This document shows, piece by piece, positions 44,304 through 49,634 of a DNA stretch of 49,634 nucleotides (position 1 is the stretch's first letter; every line of letters begins with the position of its first letter). The position numbers and the translations under genes are program-made. The stretch covers positions 1 through 49,634 of the forward strand of contig NZ_VDFY01000165.1 of NCBI RefSeq assembly GCF_006228125.1, written 5' to 3'. This DNA comes from Micromonospora orduensis. Lineage in GTDB: Bacteria > Actinomycetota > Actinomycetes > Mycobacteriales > Micromonosporaceae. A model generated the notes under the pieces. That model made no database searches. It was not told the origin of the DNA and saw only the letters and a program-made list of their open reading frames with translations.

Positions 44304-45793
44304 CGCGCCACCCCACCGGTGACCACCAGCCGGATCGTCTCGGCATACCCGGCCCGGGCCAGCTCGAACGGCTCCAGCTCGATCACCCCGTCGGCGTCCA
44401 CCCCGCCGTCGGGGGAGCGGCTGAACTGGGTGACCGTCAACGACGCCACCTGGGGCAGGCTCTGCAGCGCGTCGTAGAGGCGGCTCAGGTAGATCGGCTC
44501 GCCGAAGTCGACCCGGTCGAACGCGATCAGGTCCGCCGCCGCGCCGGTCACCGCCGCCCGGACGTCCTCCTGCAGGAAGTACGGCTCGGCCCGGACGGTG
44601 GCCGCGAAGTAGACGTCGACCGGCTCGGGGCCGAGCACCCGCAGCACCGTGCCGGCCATCCGGGACTGCTCGAAGGCCGACAGCAGGTCCCGCCGCAGCA
44701 GCTCCGAGGGCTGCTCGACCCGGCCGCTGGGCGCCACGTACAGCAGCACGTCGTTCCAGTTCAGCGCGACCGCGCGGGCCTTGCCGACGCCCGGCGTACG
44801 CAACGCCAGCTCGACGTGGTCGTCGGCGGTGACCGCCCGGTCCTGGGCCCGGTACAGCCGGGGCGCCAGGTCCCGGGCGCCGGTGATGCTCTCCGCGGCC
44901 GCGCCGCCCGTGCCGCCGGCCGGCGCGACGATCCGGCGCAGCGCGCCCACCGGCGAGGTGAACGTGGTGCCCGGCGGCACGTTGCCCTGCGGCCCGCCAC
45001 CGACCCGGTACGTCGCGAGCAGCTCCACCGGGTCCAGCGCGCTGCCCCGGGGTGGGACCGCGCCGTTGACGCCGTCGCCGAAGAGCAGCGTCACCCGGCC
45101 GTCGGCGGCCCGCTGGGTGGCGAAGCAGCGCTGGGCGGGACTGGCGGTGGCCAGGGAGCGCACCTCCTGCCACCGGGTGGGGCCGCCGGGGCCGGCCACG
45201 GTGACGGTGGCCGAGCCGCCGATGACCGGGCCCTCGCCGAGGGTGTAGAGCTGGTTGGGGGCGCCGTCGGAGACGCCCAGCAGCTCGTCGGTGACCGTGC
45301 GCCCCTCGACCGCGGTGACCGGGAGGAACCAGCGCAGGTTCTCCTCCACCACCGGTCCGAGACCGGCGCCGGTGATGGTGGTGTCGCGGACCGCCTCGAA
45401 CTGCTGCCGCTCGCCGGTGGGGGTCTGCGCGAGGAAGGCGGTGCCGGCCGGCACGGTGACCGGCAGCGGCTGCGCGGCGTCCACCGCCACGGCGAGCTCC
45501 ACCGTGGCCGGCGGGGCGGAACGCAGCTCGTAGCCGAGCAGCCGCAGCAGCTGCACCAGCGACTCCGGTTCGTCGCTGGTCTCCGGGAAGAGCTGCGCCG
45601 CGATCCGGGACTGGTAGTAGAGCGTGACGTCGGCGGCATACGCGAACAACTCGATGAGCAGGACGCCCAGGTCGTTCTCCGAGTGGTCGGTCCACTCCGG
45701 CAGCGTCTGTCGGGCGATGGCCAGCATCGACTCCCGCAGCGCCTCGTACCCGAGGTTGGTGTAGTCGATGGGCAGTCCGCGTACCTCGCTCAT
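44300..45793 (-). CDS. eCIS baseplate J-like protein (Afp11/Pvc11 type)
   Basis: 497 residues from the ATG at 45793. The baseplate J signature is clear: GLPIDYTNLGYEALRESMLA, PEWTDHSENDLGVLLIELFAY, YYQSRIAAQLFPETS, LVQLLRLLGYELRSAPPATV, then VPAGTAFLAQTP, the VTLLFGDGVNGAVPPRGSAL motif with QGNVPPGT, and RAVTADDHVELALRTPGVG. The C-terminal FDRVDFGEPIYLSRLYDALQ is the wedge-arm element. It is a wedge component of the baseplate surrounding the spike hub. It overlaps gp25 upstream and the tail-protein-I gene downstream by four bases each, so production of wedge parts is translationally coupled. Confidence 0.92.
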   Translation of the reverse strand: MSEVRGLPIDYTNLGYEALRESMLAIARQTLPEWTDHSENDLGVLLIELFAYAADVTLYYQSRIAAQLFPETSDEPESLVQLLRLLGYELRSAPPATVELAVAVDAAQPLPVTVPAGTAFLAQTPTGERQQFEAVRDTTITGAGLGPVVEENLRWFLPVTAVEGRTVTDELLGVSDGAPNQLYTLGEGPVIGGSATVTVAGPGGPTRWQEVRSLATASPAQRCFATQRAADGRVTLLFGDGVNGAVPPRGSALDPVELLATYRVGGGPQGNVPPGTTFTSPVGALRRIVAPAGGTGGAAAESITGARDLAPRLYRAQDRAVTADDHVELALRTPGVGKARAVALNWNDVLLYVAPSGRVEQPSELLRRDLLSAFEQSRMAGTVLRVLGPEPVDVYFAATVRAEPYFLQEDVRAAVTGAAADLIAFDRVDFGEPIYLSRLYDALQSLPQVASLTVTQFSRSPDGGVDADGVIELEPFELARAGYAETIRLVVTGGVAR

Positions 45794-46161
45794 GACGACC
45801 TCGGCAGCTTCAGTGCCACCCGCTGCGCCACCTCGGTGGAGTCGATGGCGTAGTCGAAGGTGACGGTGAGTTCGGACTCGTCGTGCGCCAGCCGGACCGG
45901 GCTGGTCAGCCGCGCCTGGGGCAGGTGGTTGCGCAGCGCCTGCTCGATCTCGTGCCGGATCAGGGTGCGCAGGGTGTGGTCGTTGGGCTGCTGGAGCCGG
46001 TGCTGCACGCCGCCGCCGTAGCCGCGCCGCAGCAGCCGCTCGCCGAGCCGGGTGGAGAGCAGGTGGCGCAGGTCGTCGGCGATCTTCTGCGGTCCCTCGC
46101 TGCACCGCACGCCCCCGGCGGAGATCCGGAACGGCATCGACATGCCGCGCAGCGTGGTCAC
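45790..46161 (-). CDS. eCIS baseplate gp25/gpW-family protein (Afp9 type)
   Basis: 123 residues from a GTG at 46161 that overlaps the upstream stop (GTGA). Characteristic elements are FRISAGGVRCSEGPQKIADD, HLLSTRLGERLLRRGYGGGV, LIRHEIEQALRNHLPQARL and LTVTFDYAIDSTE. The LxTRxGERxxRxxYG core is the gp25 'EPR'-region equivalent. In contractile systems gp25 fastens the sheath to the inner baseplate wedge. The larger open frame to 46566 is out-of-frame in its first part. Confidence 0.9.
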   Translation of the reverse strand: MTTLRGMSMPFRISAGGVRCSEGPQKIADDLRHLLSTRLGERLLRRGYGGGVQHRLQQPNDHTLRTLIRHEIEQALRNHLPQARLTSPVRLAHDESELTVTFDYAIDSTEVAQRVALKLPRSS

Positions 46162-46559
46162 CGGATCCTCCCGCTCAGGCTGGTCGGCGCGGTCGGGGTG
46201 GCGGCGGGCACGGTCAGCGCGGCGATCGCCGCCTTGAGCGTGGCGCCACTGGCCGGCAGGGTCGGGTCCCAGGCGGCGAAGGCGCTGCGCAGCCCCGCGT
46301 CGAAGGCTCGCAACTGCTCGATCTCGGTGCGCAGCGCGGCGAGGAAGGCCCAGAAGGTGGCGTCCTGCGCGGCGGCGCTGATCGTCTCGGCGTCCTGGGT
46401 GAGGATCCGCCACACCCCGTCGCCGAGGGCGTCGAAGTTCGGTTTCACCTGGGGGTTGTCGACGTTGCCGCCCTGCGGCGGGTCCATCGTGTCGAGCTGC
46501 GCGCGCATCGCCTCGCGCAGTTCGGTGGCGCAGGTGGTCTTGTCCGGCCCGAGAGTCAT
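46158..46559 (-). CDS. Small conserved eCIS-cluster protein, 133 aa
   Basis: 133 residues from the ATG at 46559 with a strong GAGGGG leader. It is mostly helical (LREAMRAQLDTMD, GVWRILTQDAETISAAAQDA, FWAFLAALRTEIEQLRAFD) and ends in an Ala/Pro-rich tail (APTSLSGRIR). It sits exactly where Afp/PVC clusters usually have the PAAR tip protein (between the spike and gp25), but no PAAR motif is visible. The function is unknown; it may be an adaptor or chaperone for the spike tip. It is coupled to gp25 by a GTGA overlap. Confidence 0.65.
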   Translation of the reverse strand: MTLGPDKTTCATELREAMRAQLDTMDPPQGGNVDNPQVKPNFDALGDGVWRILTQDAETISAAAQDATFWAFLAALRTEIEQLRAFDAGLRSAFAAWDPTLPASGATLKAAIAALTVPAATPTAPTSLSGRIR

Positions 46560-46569
46560 CGCCCACCCC

Positions 46570-47316
46570 TCACGCGATCACTTTGGTCTGGGTGGTGATG
46601 GTGATCGGGACGGGCGCGCCCAGGTTGCCGATGCCCTGGTCGCCGAGGCGCAGCAGCGGCAGGCTGGCCCCGGCGCCGAGCATGATGACCGGCCCGTCGA
46701 CGGTCGCGCCGGACGGCCCCAGCTCGACCTTGGCCGCCCCCGCCTCGGCCTTGGCCGACGCCGCCTCCAGGGTCACCTTCGCCACCCCGGCGCCGTGCTT
46801 CACCGTCACCGCGCTGGAACCCAACTCGATCTCGTGGTGGTTGACGCCGTCGGTGACCTTGATCCCGTTGGCGTCCAGCGTGATCGCGTGGCTGTTCTTC
46901 CCGTCGGTGAGCACCACCCCGTCCGCGTCGAAGGTGAGCCGGTGGGCGTTGACGCCGTCGGTGAGCACGATCGACTCGCTGCCGTCGGTGTCGTCGAAGA
47001 TCAGCAGGTGACCGGCCGCGGTCTTGAAGGCCCGCACGGTCGGCGGGTTCTTCGCCGCCTCCGGGGCCCAGCTGCCGGGGACGTGCTGCACCCCGGTCCA
47101 GAGCGGACTGTTGCTGTCGCCGCCCTCGAACTCGACCCAGATGTTGGTCTCCTTCTCCGGCACGAAGAACATCCCGTACGGCAGCGCGGCCCGCGCCGGC
47201 ACCTGCTCCTCGGCGGGGAAGACGGTCGGCACGCTGACCTGCACGATGCCGAGCTTGTCGGCGTCCCGGTTGTCCTTGACGACGCCGCTGTACTTGCCGA
47301 AGTACTGGTCAGCCAC
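46570..47316 (-). CDS. eCIS spike protein, gpV/VgrG-C-like (Afp8 type)
   Basis: 248 residues from a GTG at 47316 (GAGGGGGGACC upstream). The N-terminal OB-fold has FGKYSGVVKDNRDADKLGIV, VSVPTVFPAEEQVPARAALPY, PEKETNIWVEFEGGDSNSPLW and GVQHVPGSW, as in gpV/gp5 spikes. It is followed by the 'base' segment (HLLIFDDTDGSESIVLTDGV). Short beta-helix repeats come next (SHAITLDANGIKVTDGVNHH, HEIELGSSAVTVKHGAGVAK, VELGPSGATVDGP). It ends with LPLLRLGDQGIGNLGAPVPI. It forms the trimeric spike. The C-terminus may itself form the tip, as no PAAR gene is seen. Confidence 0.9.
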   Translation of the reverse strand: MADQYFGKYSGVVKDNRDADKLGIVQVSVPTVFPAEEQVPARAALPYGMFFVPEKETNIWVEFEGGDSNSPLWTGVQHVPGSWAPEAAKNPPTVRAFKTAAGHLLIFDDTDGSESIVLTDGVNAHRLTFDADGVVLTDGKNSHAITLDANGIKVTDGVNHHEIELGSSAVTVKHGAGVAKVTLEAASAKAEAGAAKVELGPSGATVDGPVIMLGAGASLPLLRLGDQGIGNLGAPVPITITTQTKVIA

Positions 47317-47325
47317 GGTCCCCCC

Positions 47326-48453
47326 TCACCGGACGGCCTTGAAGTCGGTCTTGTAGCCGCTGCTGTCGATCGTGTGGGTGACTCCGGTGACGTACCAGTC
47401 GCCGGCGAACCGCTCGTGCACCCCGGTGATCGAGACGTTGCACTTGGCCCGCATCCAGATCGAGCCGAGGGTGGTGCCGGTGGCGGACATGCCGAGGCGC
47501 CGGGACCCCAGCGCGCCGGTCTCGTCGTCGAGCTTCTGCTGGTTCGCCGCGACCGCCCCGGTCGTCGGGCGGGGCTTCGCCAGCTCCTGCTGGAGCTTCT
47601 CCCGGGCCTGCACGCCGACCTCGTACAACGCGTCGATCCGGTCGAGGTCGACCCGGCTGGCCCGGCTGCCCAGGTCGGCGGCGAGCGGCCAGATGAACAC
47701 CTCCACCGGCGGCTGCGGCGGGGTGTTGACCGCCCGGCCGCCGTCGTCGATGTCGTTGACCTCCTTGACCCGGTCGATGTAGCTGGCGTCGAAGGCCGGG
47801 CTGAAGGACATCAGGTTGCTGCCCGGCCCCTGCCGGTAGCGCAGCACCAGCTTGTCGGCCCGGTTCAGGTGCAGGATCCGCCGGTCCGGGATGAAGTAGA
47901 GGACCTCCCGCTCGTTCTCGTCGAGTTCGACGAAGCACTTCGCGGTGTACTTCTTCGCCAGGTCCTGCAGGAACGCCAGGTCGGTCTTGGCGTCCTGGTT
48001 CTCCCGGGTGACCCGGGGGTCGGGGCTCAGCCCGGCCACCACGTCGGCGAACCGGTACGGCTGGGCGATCTTGCGGACGATGGCGTTGACCGTGGTGCTG
48101 GTCCAGTTCTTCTTCTTCTCGACCAGGCCCATCTCGATGGACTTGTCCTCGCCCTTGATCTTCACCTGCGGCACGCCGTTCTCCGGGTAGGTCAGCTCGA
48201 CCTTGGTGATCAGCGCACGCAGCAGCAGGGCGTGCTGGTCCGGCTCGGCGTACCCGAGGTCGATCTCGGCCACGCAGCCCTCCATCAGCGCGTCCGCGTA
48301 GATCATCCGGGGGTCGTTGACCGTGATCGTGGTGCTGTCGGCGAGCCGGTCGTCCTCGATGACCTGCACCGAGGTCACCCACGGCGTGATGTCCTGCCCC
48401 TCGATCACCACCGAGAGGTACGGCACCCGGGCCGGCAGTCCCGGCGCGGTCAC
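47326..48453 (-). CDS. eCIS spike hub, gpD/VgrG-N-like protein
   Basis: 375 residues from a GTG at 48453 that overlaps the upstream TAG by one base. Features of the phage late control D/VgrG hub are YLSVVIEGQDITPWVTSVQV, DSTTITVNDPRMIYADALME, EIDLGYAEPDQHALLLRALI with KVELTYPENG, IVRKIAQPYRF, FLQDLAKKYTAKCFVE, YFIPDRRILHLN and a late WYVTGVTHTIDSSGYKTDF. In Afp/PVC the hub and spike can be fused (Afp8); here they are separate genes, as in many phage tails (gpD and gpV). It would link the tail tube to the spike. Confidence 0.9.
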   Translation of the reverse strand: MTAPGLPARVPYLSVVIEGQDITPWVTSVQVIEDDRLADSTTITVNDPRMIYADALMEGCVAEIDLGYAEPDQHALLLRALITKVELTYPENGVPQVKIKGEDKSIEMGLVEKKKNWTSTTVNAIVRKIAQPYRFADVVAGLSPDPRVTRENQDAKTDLAFLQDLAKKYTAKCFVELDENEREVLYFIPDRRILHLNRADKLVLRYRQGPGSNLMSFSPAFDASYIDRVKEVNDIDDGGRAVNTPPQPPVEVFIWPLAADLGSRASRVDLDRIDALYEVGVQAREKLQQELAKPRPTTGAVAANQQKLDDETGALGSRRLGMSATGTTLGSIWMRAKCNVSITGVHERFAGDWYVTGVTHTIDSSGYKTDFKAVR

Positions 48454-48764
48454 TAGAAGCTCCTCGCCCGGTTGGCCCGGGTGGCCTGGCCCGGGTCGGG
48501 CAGCCGCAGCTGCTCGCCCGGCGTCAGGTCCAGCGGGTAGCGGACCGGGTTCACGTCGAGCACCCGCCACCAGAGCTGCTCGTCGCCGAGGCGGCGGCGG
48601 GCGATCAGGTCGATCTGCTCACCCTGGCGGACCCGGTGCGTCTCTGTGCCGGCCGTGCCGGTGGTGTGCAGCCGCAGGCCCAGCACGTGCCGGCGGCTGC
48701 CGTCGGGCGCGACGACCTCCAGCACGGGCAGGCCGGCGAAGCGGGAACTCGGCGGGATCGGCAT
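48453..48764 (-). CDS. LysM-domain baseplate protein (Afp7-like)
   Basis: 103 residues from the ATG at 48764, overlapping the upstream stop (ATGA). The last ~60 residues are a LysM module (THRVRQGEQIDLIARRRLGD, EQLWWRVLDVNPVRYPLDLT, PGEQLRLP). In contractile systems this small LysM protein (P2 gpX/Afp7 type) supports the junction of hub and tube rather than binding cell wall. It shares its last base with the start of the hub gene. Confidence 0.88.
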   Translation of the reverse strand: MPIPPSSRFAGLPVLEVVAPDGSRRHVLGLRLHTTGTAGTETHRVRQGEQIDLIARRRLGDEQLWWRVLDVNPVRYPLDLTPGEQLRLPDPGQATRANRARSF

Positions 48765-49342
48765 CAGATCGCTCCTCCGGCGGCGGGATCGGGGTTGTAC
48801 GGCGTCAGCTCGGCCAGGGTCACCTGCACCTCGGCCCGGATCGGGTCGAGGTCGGGGTTGTAGAGCTGTTCGGTGATGCTGACCTCGGTGACCACGCAGT
48901 CGACGACCCGCTCGCCGAAGCCGAACCGGCAGGTGGGCGGGGCCGCGAAGACGGTCTCCGCGCCGGCGTACAGGCCGGTGAAGCCGTCCGGGGCGCCGTT
49001 GGCGTCCTGCCAGCGTTCGGTGCGCGGGTGCACGAACGCGCGGTACTTGTTGAGTTCCGGGCCGATCCCGCCGCGCTCGTCGCGGGCGACGTCGATCTCG
49101 TCGTCCGCGGGCCCCTTGAACAGGCCGTCGACCACCACCGTGAACGACAGGGTCCGCTCACCGCCGGCGCTGTACTGCCGGACCGGCATGAGCATGCCGG
49201 GCGCGTTGAGGGTGGCGTAGCTGACCGACCGCTTGTCGGTGACCTTGTCCGGGTTGTACTGGAACTGGACCAGGATCTCCGGGTCGAGGCCGACGCTGAC
49301 GAGGAAGCCGCGGACCGGGTTGCGCAGGTGCAGGTTGCTCAT
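48764..49342 (-). CDS. eCIS tail-tube/baseplate connector protein
   Basis: 192 residues from the ATG at 49342 with a perfect GAGGAGGGACAG leader; the open frame to 49564 is shadow. It reads VQFQYNPDKVTDKRSVSYAT, LMPVRQYSAGGERTLSFTVV, VDGLFKG, NKYRAFVHPRT, CRFGFGERVVDCVVTEVSIT and ALAELTPYNP-like ending QVTLAELTPYNPDP. The FQYNP...RTLSF...F.FG.....V.V...F pattern is typical of the protein preceding the LysM gene in eCIS and phage tail clusters, a homologue of tube-initiator/connector proteins. It overlaps the LysM gene by one base. Confidence 0.82.
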   Translation of the reverse strand: MSNLHLRNPVRGFLVSVGLDPEILVQFQYNPDKVTDKRSVSYATLNAPGMLMPVRQYSAGGERTLSFTVVVDGLFKGPADDEIDVARDERGGIGPELNKYRAFVHPRTERWQDANGAPDGFTGLYAGAETVFAAPPTCRFGFGERVVDCVVTEVSITEQLYNPDLDPIRAEVQVTLAELTPYNPDPAAGGAI

Positions 49343-49352
49343 CTGTCCCTCC

Positions 49353-49634
49353 TCACGCCGTCGCCGGGCGCGCGCCGGCCTGGAAGTCCTGGGTGGACCG
49401 CAGCGCGCCGAGGCGGGCCTGGAGCTGGGCCACGATGTCGTCGGTGAGCAGCTGGGCGGAGTCGGCCTCCAGCCGGTCGGCGGTGATGCTGATGTTGATG
49501 CCGCCCGCGTTGACGGTCTGGTCGACGCTGGTGGCGCCTCCGACGGGAGCCGCGGCGAGCGCACCCCCGGGGGCGAGCGCGCCCAGCCCGGCGCCGGCCC
49601 CGGCGGCGCGCTCGCCGCGGCTCCCGTCGGAGGC
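49353..49634 (-). CDS. Tape-measure-like protein, C-terminal end (window edge)
   Basis: The last 93 codons of a gene entering from the right edge. An Ala/Gly-rich stretch is followed by SVDQTVNAGGINISITADRL, EADSAQLLTDDIVAQLQARL, GALRSTQDFQAGARPATA. The INITADRLEADxAQLLxDxIVxxLQxRLGxLRxxQDF ending is typical of tape-measure/tail-length proteins in actinobacterial phage-tail-like clusters. It lies 10 bases upstream of the connector gene and would be part of the same operon. The Ala/Gly-rich part coincides with the inverted repeat at the window end, so its sequence deserves caution. Confidence 0.6.
   Translation of the reverse strand, partial: ASDGSRGERAAGAGAGLGALAPGGALAAAPVGGATSVDQTVNAGGINISITADRLEADSAQLLTDDIVAQLQARLGALRSTQDFQAGARPATA
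49536..49634. repeat. 27-bp perfect inverted repeat at the very end of the window
   Basis: The arm 49536-49562 (gcctccgacggg...gagcgc) is the exact reverse complement of 49608-49634, with a 45-base GC-rich spacer. The second arm ends on the last base of the window. It lies in the coding end of the tape-measure-like gene. A fold-back assembly artefact or the true end of a contig is as likely as a biological hairpin. Confidence 0.75.

Overview
The window is high-GC DNA with GTG/ATG starts, purine-rich Shine-Dalgarno sites, many ATGA/GTGA stop-start overlaps, and protein families typical of Actinomycetota. These include an MMPL transporter with an OmpR-type two-component system, DUF2809, DUF6924-like and DinB/DUF664 proteins. 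A member of the Micromonosporaceae or a close relative is the best guess; no rRNA or complete tRNA is present to settle it.

Left region (1-14766): accessory chromosome with many scars. It holds the 5' end of an IS3-type transposase cut by the window edge, a P-loop GTPase with a small partner gene, and a membrane-anchored hypothetical protein. An AbiEii-type nucleotidyltransferase gene follows, wrecked by frameshifts and a deletion. Next come a DinB-like protein, a HAD hydrolase/DUF523 pair, a DUF2809 membrane protein, a hypothetical protein, and the frameshifted tail of a FAD monooxygenase. The region ends with an MMPL exporter facing a histidine kinase/response regulator pair across a strong terminator, and a DUF6924-like protein. 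A ~145-bp imperfect repeat occurs twice, the second copy abutting an IS30-like transposase remnant.

Middle region (14767-35216): a ~20.4-kb integrative element bounded by two identical 35-bp direct repeats matching the 3' part of a tRNA, probably tRNA-Pro(GGG). A tyrosine integrase lies just inside the left repeat. The cargo is an insecticidal-type Tc toxin complex on the minus strand, in the order TcB-TcC fusion, TcA N-terminal part, TcA C-terminal part. The TcC end carries an AHH/HNH-like nuclease cargo of visibly lower GC. The TcB gene has a one-base frameshift at a short C tract. A decayed citrate-lyase-beta-like (CitE) fragment lies at the right end. Neither repeat belongs to a complete tRNA, which suggests a tandem array of elements with the intact tRNA further left.

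Right region (36048-49634, minus strand): the tail/baseplate half of an extracellular contractile injection system (eCIS, Afp/PVC-like). In transcription order it encodes the tape-measure C-terminus (partial), a tail-tube/baseplate connector, a LysM protein, a gpD-like hub, a gpV-like spike, a small conserved protein, gp25, baseplate J, and a tail-protein-I-like/beta-propeller protein split by a frameshift. Then follow a 185-aa protein, a DUF6519-like propeller protein and a large von Willebrand A protein, ending at a strong hairpin. Sheath, tube and AAA+ ATPase genes would lie beyond the right edge. The window stops exactly at the outer end of a 27-bp perfect inverted repeat.

The most notable point is the combination: two proteinaceous toxin-delivery machines, an eCIS and an island-borne Tc complex with a nuclease payload, less than 1 kb apart in an actinobacterium.
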